Part shown: positions 51,219 to 60,211 of the stretch, piece by piece
Layout: the number at the start of each line of letters is the position of its first letter
Position numbering within the stretch: position 1 is the first letter of the stretch
Assembly (NCBI GenBank): GCA_025517425.1
Contig: JAOPJY010000002.1
Coordinates: 372,001-436,000, forward strand
DNA from: Halobacteria archaeon AArc-dxtr1
GTDB lineage: Archaea; Halobacteriota; Halobacteria; Halobacteriales; Natrialbaceae
DNA: 64,000 bases
Direction of reading: 5' to 3'
Made by a program: the position numbers and the translations under genes
The notes under the pieces: generated by a model
What the model was told of the DNA's origin: nothing
Databases searched by the model: none
The model's input: only the letters and a program-made list of their open reading frames with translations

Positions 51219-51760
51219 AGGAGACAACCACACGCCGTCGTCGCCCAGCACCGGCTCGGGACCGATCGGCAGTTGGTCCAAGAACTCGTCTACACGCACG
51301 ATTTCACAGCCGCGCTTGACGTCCACTCAGGTCACGTCTCGGTCAGCGATCAGTTCTCCACCGTTGCCTATCCACCGCGCGAGTCGGGCGGCACAGCCTC
51401 GCCAGGTTGACGAAGAAATCTGCGGTCAGGTCGCTAGCGCTCGTGTGGAGGATGTGCCACGTGCCATTGCAAATTCCAGTAGCCCCGCCGAGACTCATGA
51501 CATCGCCTGATTTCGAAACAGTCGAGCCTTCCCACACTCTACATGGGACACCTCCTGTCTGGTTAGTTGGTTGGCCCCGAACGCCGTACTTCCGCCACAG
51601 TCGTGTGGTCGGTACGCCCCGGTACCGAGCGAGACCACCTGGGGCAGTTGCAGCGACGTCCGGTATGTCGCGTGGGGCTCGAGGTCAGCAAGCGCGTCCG
51701 GCCCGACAATCTCGACGTCGGCACCGTCTCTGCCCCTTGGTTTTACTGTCGACCTACGTG
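51219..51760 (-). pseudogene. Decayed protein-coding remnant, unknown family
   Basis: Minus-strand frames read GADVEIVGPDALADLEPHAT and YRTSLQLPQVVSLGTGAYRP. Across shifts they continue as GTWHILHTSASDLTADFFVN, RLARWIGNGGELIADRDVT, and after a stop VDVKRGCEIVRVDEFLDQLP and GDDGVWLSP. The pieces are coherent protein-like sequence with host-like GC, interrupted by several frameshifts and stops. I do not recognise the family. Flanking bases 51173-51218 and 51761-51928 show nothing further. Confidence 0.5.
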
Positions 51761-51928
51761 ACCGTGGTTGAGACGGTGTTGGTCAACACATCGAACATTT
51801 TGATCACAGCCACAATCCCATCGAACGTCTTGGCTCACAGCCAGAAGACGACTGAATCGCCCCGTAGCACCTCGTTCCCCTTGTTGGCAGCGAACGACGG
51901 TATCGGGGTTCACGTATCAAACGCTCAC

Positions 51929-54328
51929 TTACTCGCTCCCCACGGTTTCACCTACAAGCACGTCCTCCTCGGATACTGTCACCTGCTGCCCGCCAACATC
52001 GTACTCCCCAGCGTACGGCACTGTCACCGAGAACTCCCCATCCGCGTCGGCCGTCACGACGCGTTCGTCGGTGAACGACGCGCCATCTGCCTCGACGTCG
52101 GTCTCGACGACCAGCGTCTCGTCGGGCTCTGCCTCGCCGGTGATCGTCGCCCCCTCGACGATCGCAAACGCCGCCACGGACTCGTCCTCGCTCAGCGAGA
52201 GCAACTGATAGTGCGACAGGGTGCGCTCCCCGTCGGCGCCGAGGAGCTCGGGGTGGAGCCCCTCGTCTGCGTCGGCGATCACGTACCCGAACCGGCCATC
52301 CAGCTGGTCCGTCCAGCCGTCAGGATCGTTGTCATGAACGTAGTCGCCGTACCAGCTATCGACGTACCGGTACTGTCGTGACTCCCCGCTGACGAAGTAG
52401 TTGTACATCCGGTTGTCTCCCATTGTGCTGAAGACGGCGTTCTCGCGCCACTCCCGGTCAGTCTCTTCGGCGTGATCCTCAATCGCCAGCGCTGCATCGA
52501 GCTGGGCGTCGTCGTAGGCGACCTGGGCGGTCAGCGACGGGACGAAGATGAGACTCAGCCCACAGACGAGGAGTACAACGCCAAGCATCACCCCCACTTT
52601 GGCGCGTTCGTCGGGGAAGACGAGACTCGGCTCAGCCTCGCCCCCGTCGGCGGCCACCGACCGCGACGGTTCCACTTCGCGAAACGGCCGTGGCACCCGC
52701 GCGAGGTCGACCCACGCGAGCAGGTGGACGAAGCCGAGGCCGCCGAGGACGGAGAGTGGCAACACCAACTGGGCGGCAAACCGCACCTGGTAGGCGGCCA
52801 AGATCAGCCAGAAGCCGGTGTAGACGACGAGCAACAGCCACGCGGGTTCGTAGCGGCGGTACGCAACCACGCAGGCCCAGCCAAGCACCGCAATCCCGAG
52901 ATAAAACCCAACACCGATCTGGCTCAGCGGGCCGAAGATGATCCCCTGCTCGACCGTAAACAACGAGATAGACTCCAGATACCCCTCGCGAGCCAGCAGA
53001 TCGTCCGCTCGGCTGTACAACCGACTCCACACCTCGGGCTGCAAGCCTCGGAACGCGACCAGCCCGCCGGCTCCCAACACCCCCTGCGCGCCGACCAGCC
53101 AACCGACGGGCCACCCGAGGCGCCGCCAGGCCGCACCGAGTGCGATCACGCCGACGGTGCCGACGGCGACAAGCAGCGGGACGAAGCCCGCGTACGGCTC
53201 GTGCCACCCCCACGCGAGGTGAGCCGCCGCGGCGAGGGCGCCACCAAGGGCGACGCCGACCGCCAGCGGACCGTTCGCCGCGATCGGTGAGAGTCCCGCC
53301 CGCACGTCGACGGCGACTTTCAGCGCAATGTACGCCGCCAACGGGATGAACACGAGCACGGAGCCACTCCAGGTGTGTGCAGAGGCCGCAAGCGAGAGGC
53401 CGAGGCCGGCGACGGCCAGCCACGTCCGACCAGAGCGAAGGTAGCCACGGACGGCGGCCTCGTCTGAAGAGGCGCGATCACGGCGGCGGGCGAGATCAGC
53501 CGCCAGCCAGGCCAGCGTCAACAGCGTCACGCCGAGCCAGAGATACTGGTGGAGCCGATGTTCGAGAAAGCCCAGACCGGCATAAACCGCGTGAACCGGG
53601 GCAAGCGCCAGCAAGACGACCGCGGCGAGGCCGACCCGGACGTCGTCGGTGACGACGACGGCAAGCCAGAAGAGGACGACGCCCAGCGCGAGCGTCGCGA
53701 CAACCGGGAGCCACGCGGCGACCATCTCGGCTGCCCACTGATCGCCACCCAGTAACTCCGCGACAACCCAGTTCGTCGCATGGGTCAGGGGCCGTGTATC
53801 GGGCCCGCTTGGGAGATCGGTGATGACCCCGTAATCTGTGATTCCCTCAGAGTCTGCAAGAAGCGTCTCCATCCAGTAGCGGTAGTGGTAGGGGTCGTTC
53901 GCCGGCGAGACGACGTGCCCATCTTGAAACACCGAGCGATAGTTCAGGATTCGCAACACGAACAGAACCGCGAGGGCGCCGAGGAGGCCGGCCATCGCTC
54001 GCCGATCGCCCCAGCGACCGAGATCGAATGACGACCCTCCGAACAGCGAGCCGCCGTCGCTGGCCGACGCCGATTCGATCTCCTCGCCGGCGACCACCGC
54101 CGCCACCACCTCCGGCTCGACGAGCCGGTACGCGCCAGCGTGTTTTTCGACCAGGTCCCGCGAGACAATCTCGCCGAACGTGCCCGAATCCAAGGCAACG
54201 TCGTCGAACGTCCACGTCTCGTGTTCCGCGTCGACCGCGAGGACAGCCTCGAGGACGGCCTCCCCGTCGTCGCGCTCCTCGAGGAACCGCGTCGCCGCCT
54301 CGGCGACCCGCCCCGCGTCGTCAGTCAT
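51929..54328 (-). CDS. STT3/AglB-like oligosaccharyltransferase paralogue with N-terminal winged-helix-like domain
   Basis: 799 residues. The first about 80 residues look like a winged helix (DDVALDSGTFGEIVSRDLVE, KHAGAYRLVEPEVVAAVVAG). About thirteen membrane helices follow (about 120-560). Between the first two lies VSPANDPYHYRYWMETLLAD, matching the metal-binding D-containing loop of AglB. GLGFLEHRLHQY matches another conserved external loop. The soluble C-terminal part ends with a beta-rich domain (VVETDVEADGASFTDERVVT) like AglB. Where AglB has the WWDYG acceptor motif, this protein has VFSTMGDNRMYNYFVSG. It likely transfers a glycan from dolichyl phosphate outside the cell, but to a different acceptor or by a changed mechanism. 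Confidence 0.78.
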   Translation of the reverse strand: MTDDAGRVAEAATRFLEERDDGEAVLEAVLAVDAEHETWTFDDVALDSGTFGEIVSRDLVEKHAGAYRLVEPEVVAAVVAGEEIESASASDGGSLFGGSSFDLGRWGDRRAMAGLLGALAVLFVLRILNYRSVFQDGHVVSPANDPYHYRYWMETLLADSEGITDYGVITDLPSGPDTRPLTHATNWVVAELLGGDQWAAEMVAAWLPVVATLALGVVLFWLAVVVTDDVRVGLAAVVLLALAPVHAVYAGLGFLEHRLHQYLWLGVTLLTLAWLAADLARRRDRASSDEAAVRGYLRSGRTWLAVAGLGLSLAASAHTWSGSVLVFIPLAAYIALKVAVDVRAGLSPIAANGPLAVGVALGGALAAAAHLAWGWHEPYAGFVPLLVAVGTVGVIALGAAWRRLGWPVGWLVGAQGVLGAGGLVAFRGLQPEVWSRLYSRADDLLAREGYLESISLFTVEQGIIFGPLSQIGVGFYLGIAVLGWACVVAYRRYEPAWLLLVVYTGFWLILAAYQVRFAAQLVLPLSVLGGLGFVHLLAWVDLARVPRPFREVEPSRSVAADGGEAEPSLVFPDERAKVGVMLGVVLLVCGLSLIFVPSLTAQVAYDDAQLDAALAIEDHAEETDREWRENAVFSTMGDNRMYNYFVSGESRQYRYVDSWYGDYVHDNDPDGWTDQLDGRFGYVIADADEGLHPELLGADGERTLSHYQLLSLSEDESVAAFAIVEGATITGEAEPDETLVVETDVEADGASFTDERVVTADADGEFSVTVPYAGEYDVGGQQVTVSEEDVLVGETVGSE

Positions 54329-54450
54329 TGCACTGTGTGTGACAGTCTGCGCCTATCACGGTTTCGTTCCGACTCGCCACCTTGACGGCCGCTCACAGAC
54401 CACAGCTGTCGAACCACGAGCCCGATCGGGACTGCCGGTCGCACACCTGC

Positions 54451-55194
54451 TCAGTCGGAGGCCGCCTCGGCGACGGCCCCAGATGCCTCACGGAGGCGCT
54501 GTTCGGCCCGCTCGCGATCCTCGGGATAGCCGACGTCGATGCGCCACCCCTCGAGCCCGATTGCGTCGATCGTCCGCCCCGACTGCAAGAGGAGGTCGAC
54601 GGCCTCGCTGAGCTCGTACTCGCCGCGATCGGAGGGCTGGACGAGCTGGCAGGCGTGGAAGATCGCCGGGGAAAACGTATAGAAGCCGGTCATGACGAGA
54701 TTCGACGGCGGGTCGTCGGGCTTTTCGACGACGTCCGTGATCTCGCCGTACTGGTTCGTATCACAGACCCCGTACCGGGAGGCTTCCTCCCACGGGACGT
54801 CCTCGACGAGGAAGGCGGCATCGGCGCGCGCTTCGCGCTGGCGCCGGACGACGTCGCCCAGATTTGCCTGGAAGATGTTGTCCCCCAGGATGAGCATGAA
54901 GTCGTCGTCGATGTGCTCTTCGACGGTCAACAGCGCGTGGGCGAGCCCCCGCTGTTCGCGCTGGTGGGTGTACGTGATCGGGACGTCGCGATAGGCGTCA
55001 CCGTAGTGGTCGATGATCTGCTCTTTGCGGTAGCCGACGACCACGACGAGTTCGCTCGCACCAAGCTCGACGAGTTCGTCGAAACAGTGGGTAAGAATCG
55101 GCTGTCCGTCGACCTCGACGAGCCCCTTCGGTTTCTCGTCGGTCAACGGCCGGAGCCGGGTCCCCTCCCCGGCTGCGAGAACGACTGCTTGCAT
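54451..55194 (-). CDS. aglF: UTP--glucose-1-phosphate uridylyltransferase (AglF-like)
   Basis: 247 residues from the ATG at 55192-55194 (MQAVVLAAGEGTRLRPLTDE); the 28-residue upstream extension is not family-like. GEGTRLRPLT with EKPKGLVEV is the nucleotidyltransferase signature. LILGDNIF, YGVCDTNQYGEITDVVEKPD, VMTGFYTFSPAIFHACQLVQ and GYPEDRERAEQ follow the Haloferax AglF pattern closely in my memory. AglF makes UDP-glucose for S-layer N-glycan synthesis. Adjacent OST-like and other nucleotidyltransferase genes support a glycosylation role. Confidence 0.88.
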   Translation of the reverse strand: MQAVVLAAGEGTRLRPLTDEKPKGLVEVDGQPILTHCFDELVELGASELVVVVGYRKEQIIDHYGDAYRDVPITYTHQREQRGLAHALLTVEEHIDDDFMLILGDNIFQANLGDVVRRQREARADAAFLVEDVPWEEASRYGVCDTNQYGEITDVVEKPDDPPSNLVMTGFYTFSPAIFHACQLVQPSDRGEYELSEAVDLLLQSGRTIDAIGLEGWRIDVGYPEDRERAEQRLREASGAVAEAASD

Positions 55195-55366
55195 TGGGCA
55201 GAATTGATCAGTAGAGATGCAATAACGTTCTGGTTGCGAGATTGCCAGTCGTCGAGACCACCACGGACAGCCAACCATCGCTGAGGACGTCTCCCGTCAA
55301 CAACCCCGAGACTGGCATCGTCCACAAAAGCGAAGCCACAGGAGGCAAGAGCATGGCACAGCCTCA

Positions 55367-55795
55367 ATGCGACTCCCGCTCCCCCTGCTCCCGACACCGG
55401 TCCGCTGGCTCGGCGTCGCCGCCGTAGCCGGCTTCATTCTCTACGCCTCGCTCATCACGTCGCCACCGGAAACCGCCGTCGACACCGCCCAGCCCGCGTT
55501 TGCTCCGCTCTCGTACTGGCGCCACTTCGTCGCCTACGCCGCGCTCTCGGGGGCCCTCGCCTACGCGATCGACGACTGGGAGCGCCGCCGCTGGCAGCAG
55601 GCACTTCTCGTCATCGCCGTCGCCACCCTCTACGGCGCCGGCATCGAAGTCGCCCAGTACGCCGACCCCGAGCGCCACTTCGACGTGCTCGATATCCTCG
55701 TCAACGCCCTCGGCGCGAGCACCGTCCTCGGCTGGTACGCCGTCCGGCCCTCGCTCGAGGCGCGTTCGCTCGGCGAGCGGTCTACCGCCGACTGA
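55367..55795 (+). CDS. VanZ-like small membrane protein
   Basis: 142 residues with about four hydrophobic helices. TPVRWLGVAAVAGFILYASL, SYWRHFVAYAALSGALAYAI, YGAGIEVAQYADPERHFDVL and DILVNALGASTVLGWY match the VanZ family pattern. The E-x-x-Q and D-x-x-x-N residues there are typical. The role is unknown in archaea. It lies between two sugar-nucleotide genes transcribed in the opposite direction. Confidence 0.82.
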   Translation: MRLPLPLLPTPVRWLGVAAVAGFILYASLITSPPETAVDTAQPAFAPLSYWRHFVAYAALSGALAYAIDDWERRRWQQALLVIAVATLYGAGIEVAQYADPERHFDVLDILVNALGASTVLGWYAVRPSLEARSLGERSTAD

Positions 55796-55888
55796 GCCAA
55801 ACCGTTCGACGGCCCACCTCGCGCCCGGTTCGAACACGATGCACAACGCCGACAGCGATAGCGCCCGCGTTTCGAGGCGCGCCAGCCA

Positions 55889-56845
55889 CTACCTGATGAC
55901 GGAGTAAGAGGCGACGACGCTATCGGCGATCGAGACCCCCTCGACGACGCTACACTGGTCGAGGACGGTATCCGAAATCGTCGCGTCGGTAACTTCCGCA
56001 TCCGGAAAGACGACGGCGCGCTCGAGCGTCGAGTCGACGAGCTCGGCGCCGGCCATAACGTGGACGTTGGTCCCAAACGAACAGTTTTCGACCGTCGCGG
56101 AGGCCGCAATAGAGGTCGCCCCGTCTAAGTGGTGGGAGATCGCATCGAGATACGAGCCGGGCGTCTCGACGTCGAACCAGGCGCCGTCGACGGGAAACGC
56201 AGAGACGGGGCGGCGCTCGAGCAGCCAGCCGATGAACGCGCCCAGCTCTTCGGGATCGTTGCCCGCCTCGAGGTAGGGCTCGAGCGAGGCGAGGGCGTCG
56301 GCGGGCAGGCCGTAGCAGGCGATCGAGATCAGCGAGCTGTCGGGCTCGGCGGGTTTTTCCCGGAAAGCGGTGACGCGGCCGTCGTCGACGTCGATGACGC
56401 CGTAGTTCGAGGCGCGGTCGGTCGTCCCGCGGTCGTAGGCGGCGATCGTCGGCCCCGCTCGGTCCTGGTAGGCGTCGAGGAAGTCACTGATCGCGAAGCT
56501 GACGTAGTTGTCGCCCGCGATCACGAGGGCGTCGTCGAGCGACTCGCGTGCCGTCAGCTGTGCGAGCGCCCCGATAACGCCGAGTCGGCTGCCATCCGAG
56601 GCTGCCGTCTCGACGACGACGGTCGGCTTCTCGTAGGGCGCATCTGCGAGATGGGCGTCGATCTCGGGGGCGAACTCGCGGTTCGTGAGTACGTACACCG
56701 TCTCGATGCGCGGGTCGCGCTCGAGTTCGCCGAAGATGCGATCGATGATCGTCGTGCCGTCGATCGGGAGAAACATCTTCGGCCGGTGGTCCGTCCCCGG
56801 CCACATTCGCGAGAAATCGCCACCCGCCAGCACGACAGCGTCCAT
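55889..56845 (-). CDS. Sugar-phosphate nucleotidyltransferase with left-handed beta-helix tail
   Basis: 318 residues. MDAVVLAGGDFSRMWPGTDH and RPKMFLPIDGTTIIDRIFGE correspond to the nucleotidyltransferase start. The usual G-x-x-TR is changed to GGDFSR, a noticeable variation. DDALVIAGDNYVSFAISDFL has the catalytic D, and NYGVIDVDDGRVTAFREKP binds the sugar. The last 80 residues carry hexapeptide-like repeats (IAASATVENCSFGTNVHVMA, VVFPDAEVTDATISDTVLDQ) of a left-handed beta-helix. It makes an NDP-sugar; the exact sugar is undetermined. It ends convergent with the VanZ-like gene. Confidence 0.87.
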   Translation of the reverse strand: MDAVVLAGGDFSRMWPGTDHRPKMFLPIDGTTIIDRIFGELERDPRIETVYVLTNREFAPEIDAHLADAPYEKPTVVVETAASDGSRLGVIGALAQLTARESLDDALVIAGDNYVSFAISDFLDAYQDRAGPTIAAYDRGTTDRASNYGVIDVDDGRVTAFREKPAEPDSSLISIACYGLPADALASLEPYLEAGNDPEELGAFIGWLLERRPVSAFPVDGAWFDVETPGSYLDAISHHLDGATSIAASATVENCSFGTNVHVMAGAELVDSTLERAVVFPDAEVTDATISDTVLDQCSVVEGVSIADSVVASYSVIR

Positions 56846-56940
56846 ATGTGCGTCCGTTTCAACGAATCAGTATAAGTGTTGTCTCACGGACCGAACGTGC
56901 CAGTGAAACCCTTATTCGCACACGCCCGCAGTACCGAGAT

Positions 56941-57504
56941 ATGACATCGGATCCGACCCGCCGCCGCGTACTCGCAGCGACCGGCGCCGGGACGACCGCG
57001 GCACTGGCCGGCTGTCTGGACCTCCTCAACGACGGCGGAAACGGACTCGAGGTCGGCACGGAGCCGGAGCTCGAGGACGACGAGGGGATCACGGCCGCGA
57101 TCCAGCCGTCCGAAGAGCGGATGATGGAGATTCAACAGGAGGTGATGGCCGAGGCCGAAGACGAAGATCTCAGCCAGGAAGAGGTCGAAGCGGCGTTCCA
57201 GGAACGCCAGCAAGAGGTGGTGCTCGGACTGGCCATCGAGTTCGAAGCCGCCCACAGCGGCGCCGAAGACATCTCGATCGAAGCCGGCATCGGCGAACAG
57301 GGGGTGTTCGTCCTCACCGGCGACTCAGAGCGCCTGCTCGAACTGCTCGAGACGGGCGAGGTCGACGCCTTACTCCCCCGCGAGCAGTACGACGAGATCC
57401 GCGCGGCACAGGACGCCGGTGGCCCGGAACCGGCGCCCGAACCCGACGAAACGGAAGACGACGAAACGGAACCCGACGAAACGGAAGACGACGACGGCGA
57501 CTGA
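56941..57504 (+). CDS. Tat-exported lipoprotein, unknown function
   Basis: 187 residues from the ATG at 56941. TRRRVLAATGAGTTAALAGC contains the twin-arginine motif followed by a hydrophobic core and a lipobox with Cys, so it should be exported folded by Tat and lipid-anchored. The mature part is acidic and helical (EERMMEIQQEVMAEAEDEDL, QEEVEAAFQERQQEVVLGLA). A short alpha/beta part (IGEQGVFVLTGDSERLLELL) and an E/P/D-rich tail follow. No binding fold is recognised. A fragment of its 3' part recurs at 58184-58222. Confidence 0.82.
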   Translation: MTSDPTRRRVLAATGAGTTAALAGCLDLLNDGGNGLEVGTEPELEDDEGITAAIQPSEERMMEIQQEVMAEAEDEDLSQEEVEAAFQERQQEVVLGLAIEFEAAHSGAEDISIEAGIGEQGVFVLTGDSERLLELLETGEVDALLPREQYDEIRAAQDAGGPEPAPEPDETEDDETEPDETEDDDGD

Positions 57505-57672
57505 AGCCCGCGTGGTGACCGGACAGTGCAATCAGCGCCCCGCGCGCCGGTGGACCGTAGTCGCGGGTGACCACACGTGCTCAGGCACGGGGAGCGAGAG
57601 ACGGCTCCGGCCGGTTGCCGCTGGTGCAAACGAGCAACTGCGTTTTAGACGGCGGTGAGGATGCCACTACCG

Positions 57673-58062
57673 ATGGCACAGACACAGTCCACAACAGAGC
57701 AACTCCTCACAGCGAGAGACGGCTGCTCGTGTACCTACTGCGAGGCGGGCGTGCTCGAACGGCGTCCCTACAACGGAAACGACGCCGCCGTCTGCAGCTC
57801 GTGTGGCGTCCCCAACGTACAGCTCTGGGGAGTCGACCGAACACACAGCGCCGAGACGGGTGTGAGAGCGTCGATGGGGAAGAATCGTGCTGTGGCCAGC
57901 CTGAGCGTCCCCAACGAGACAGACGGCGCTACGCACGACGTCGAGCGAAAAGTCGAAAGGGGGATGGGGAGTTGTGGGACGGCCCAGACGAGCGGAAGGG
58001 GCCCAGAGGGTGGGGGACGGCCCTGGGCCAGTCGGTGGTTCGGCCGACCCAGGCGGATATAG
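57673..58062 (+). CDS. HVO_A0556-type zinc-finger protein with read-through extension
   Basis: 129 residues from ATG 57673 (MAQTQSTTEQLLTARDGCSC). CSCTYCEAGVLERRPYNGND and AAVCSSCGVPNVQLW match the haloarchaeal HVO_A0556 zinc-finger family, with two CxxC knuckles. Members I remember end right after the tryptophan, about 60 residues. Here the next codon is GGA where a TGA would end the gene, and about 76 further residues of low-complexity sequence follow (GSCGTAQTSGRGPEGGGRPW). The extension is probably non-functional read-through. The zinc domain itself looks intact. Confidence 0.75.
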   Translation: MAQTQSTTEQLLTARDGCSCTYCEAGVLERRPYNGNDAAVCSSCGVPNVQLWGVDRTHSAETGVRASMGKNRAVASLSVPNETDGATHDVERKVERGMGSCGTAQTSGRGPEGGGRPWASRWFGRPRRI

Positions 58063-58083
58063 TCGGGACTAACAGATATATCT

Positions 58084-58275
58084 ATGACCAAGATGGTTTG
58101 GGACGGGCACCATCCGGCTGGGGTGGCGGTGACCACGCCGCCGAATACGGTGGTTCTGCAGGGAACCCGCAGGGGTGAGCCCGGGATCGGGGACGACGAG
58201 ATCCGTGCGGCACAGGAGACCAGTAGCCCGGGACACCCCCACCTGACGAGACGGATCCTTTCGAGCGTGCTCTAA
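58084..58275 (+). other. Weak open frame with a fragment of the lipoprotein gene
   Basis: A 63-residue frame starts MTKMVWDGHHPAGVAVTTPP just after an AGATATATCT run. Inside it, bases 58184-58222 (GDDEIRAAQETSSPG) closely match the lipoprotein gene (YDEIRAAQDAGGP). The match suggests duplicated debris rather than a gene. No other coding evidence exists between 58063 and 58349. Confidence 0.3.
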
Positions 58276-58349
58276 GACACCGGTCGATCGGCCATCCGAA
58301 GGGCGGTGTTGGGCCTGTGCGTTGGCGGCCAGCTGCCGAGCGCCACGAC

Positions 58350-59672
58350 CTACTCCGGACTCGACTCACCGGCCCGCTCGAGGGCGTCGGTCGCCGGGAA
58401 GAACTGCCCCGTCTCGTAACGCATCCCGCAGAGCAAGATTACACCCGCCAGCAGCGGCAAGGCCCCACAGGCGGCGTAGACGGGCCAGAAGCCGACGACC
58501 TCGACCAGCGGGAGCGCCACCAGCGGGCCGAGCCCCCCGCCGACGTCCCCGAGGACGTTCATCGTCCCGGCGGCCCGCCCCATCCGATCGGCGGGGGTGA
58601 GATCGGCGAGCAACGCAATGAGCGGGCCACTCGTCCCACCCTGGCCGGCGCCGATGAGGACGCAGGCCAGCGTGAGCGTCGCGACGGAGTCGGCGGTCGA
58701 AAGGAGGAGAAAGCCGACCGACGAGACGCCGATGAACGCCAGGAGGATCGCGACGCGCGAGCCACGCCGGTCGCTCAGGTAGCCACCCACCAGCATGCAG
58801 ACGGCGGCCGCGACGACCGTGACGGCCATGAAAATGCCTGAACTTCCCTGGGCGTCGAAGCCAAAGACGCCGACGTCGAGCGCGCCGAGAAAGAGCACGA
58901 GGGTGGCAAACAGGGCACCGATATACGCAAAGAGGACCGTGAAGTTGACGAGCCCGACGGTGAGCGTCGGGACGCTGCGGTCGATCTCCCACGGGCTGAC
59001 CGACCGGTTGGGCGCGCCCTCGACGTGGGTCTCGGGGACGGTGGCGTAGGCGAGCGCGACGGCGACCAGAGCGAAGGCGGTCGCCAGAACGAACGCAACC
59101 ACGTCACCCGGAAGGTCGGCGAGCACGCCGTCGGCCACCTCGCTGACGATACCCCCGAGGACGAGCCCGCTGGGAAAGCCGAAGATGATCCCCCCGCGGA
59201 TGAGCCCCATGCTCGTCCCGCGCGAGCCCCGCGGGCTCACGTCGGCGGCGATGGTGTACGCCGTCGCGAACACCAGCGCGCTGCCGAGCCCCCAGCCGAT
59301 CCGCGCGAGCAAGAACCACGCCTCCGGCAGGGGGGCGACGTATGCGACGACGTAGCCGAGGGTGGCCAGCGCCTGGACGAGCATCCCGACGACGAACGGC
59401 GTCCGGGTGCCGATGCGGTCGACGAGACTGCCGGCCGGCGCGTTTGCGAGCAGGCGCGAGAACCGATTCGCGCTCAGAATCAGTCCGACCATGAGCGGCG
59501 AGATGCCGAGGACGGCCCCGAGATTCGGCAAGATGGGGAAGATGACGCCGCCGCCGAAGCCGACGAAGAAGGTGCTCGCGATGACCGAGCCGATGACGAG
59601 ATACTCGGCGCGGCCGAGTCGGTCGGGCGTCTCGTGGGCAGTATCGGGAGCCGAGACTGACTCGTCGCTCAT
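58350..59672 (-). CDS. Major facilitator superfamily transporter
   Basis: 440 residues with twelve predicted helices. After a polar N-terminus the first helix reads YLVIGSVIASTFFVGFGGGV. LAGSLVD-type loop 2-3 appears as APAGSLVDRIGTRTPFVVGM (the G-x-x-x-D-R-x-G-R/T motif A). The second half repeats it as VGGYLSDRRGSRVAILLAFI. GRAAGTMNVLGDVGGGLGPL lies in helix 10-11. It resembles drug/metabolite exporters of the DHA1 group. Substrate unknown; it could export a sugar or metabolite. GC and codon bias match the host, unlike the glycan island core. Confidence 0.9.
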   Translation of the reverse strand: MSDESVSAPDTAHETPDRLGRAEYLVIGSVIASTFFVGFGGGVIFPILPNLGAVLGISPLMVGLILSANRFSRLLANAPAGSLVDRIGTRTPFVVGMLVQALATLGYVVAYVAPLPEAWFLLARIGWGLGSALVFATAYTIAADVSPRGSRGTSMGLIRGGIIFGFPSGLVLGGIVSEVADGVLADLPGDVVAFVLATAFALVAVALAYATVPETHVEGAPNRSVSPWEIDRSVPTLTVGLVNFTVLFAYIGALFATLVLFLGALDVGVFGFDAQGSSGIFMAVTVVAAAVCMLVGGYLSDRRGSRVAILLAFIGVSSVGFLLLSTADSVATLTLACVLIGAGQGGTSGPLIALLADLTPADRMGRAAGTMNVLGDVGGGLGPLVALPLVEVVGFWPVYAACGALPLLAGVILLCGMRYETGQFFPATDALERAGESSPE

Positions 59673-59808
59673 GTCCTGCTATCTGCCCGGACGGCCAACA
59701 CGCGTATGAGGATTGCTGTCGCGGACAGCAGGTGGTAGAGGAGTAGCTGCATAGTGCGACTGTCCAAAACGGGTGCGGTTTTCGTGCTGTGAGAATGCTT
59801 ACAAACCA

Positions 59809-59815
59809 TTATATA
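59809..59815 (+). promoter_or_regulatory. TATA box of the DUF7344-like gene
   Basis: TTATATA lies 27-33 bases before the ATG at 59842 in a locally AT-rich stretch, as expected for a haloarchaeal leaderless promoter. Confidence 0.55.
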
Positions 59816-59841
59816 CACGAGATATGTAATCAAAAGAGTAG

Positions 59842-60189
59842 ATGTCTGACGCCACACCCACCGGAGCCGACGTCCTACAGAAGCAGCCAGCGACCGACTT
59901 CGATCTGGTATTCGAGATCCTCTCGAATCGGCGCCGCCGCATCGTTCTACGAACGCTATTTCCGGTGGAAATGGAAGACGTAAAAACCCTTTCGAGCGAG
60001 GTCAGCAGGTACGTCGATGCCGATCGCCAGACGGTCGATATCTCACTTCGACACACACACTTACCGAAGCTCGACGACGCCGGGATCGTCGACTACGATC
60101 GCCAGTCGGAAGTGGTACAATACGACGGACACCAACTCATCGACGAAGCGCTAGCTCACACCGAAGCCGAGGATTTGGCCCCCGCGTAG
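59842..60189 (+). CDS. DUF7344-type winged-helix protein
   Basis: 115 residues. DFDLVFEILSNRRRRIVLRT starts the winged helix, with the LSNxRRRxVL motif typical of this haloarchaeal group. KTLSSEVSRYVDADRQTVDI and SLRHTHLPKLDDAGIVDYDR form the recognition helix and wing. These proteins are presumed DNA-binding regulators. It ends 22 bases from the convergent epimerase gene, so no operon partner is visible. Confidence 0.85.
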   Translation: MSDATPTGADVLQKQPATDFDLVFEILSNRRRRIVLRTLFPVEMEDVKTLSSEVSRYVDADRQTVDISLRHTHLPKLDDAGIVDYDRQSEVVQYDGHQLIDEALAHTEAEDLAPA

Positions 60190-60211
60190 CAACTGGCAGC
60201 TGGTGGGATAG

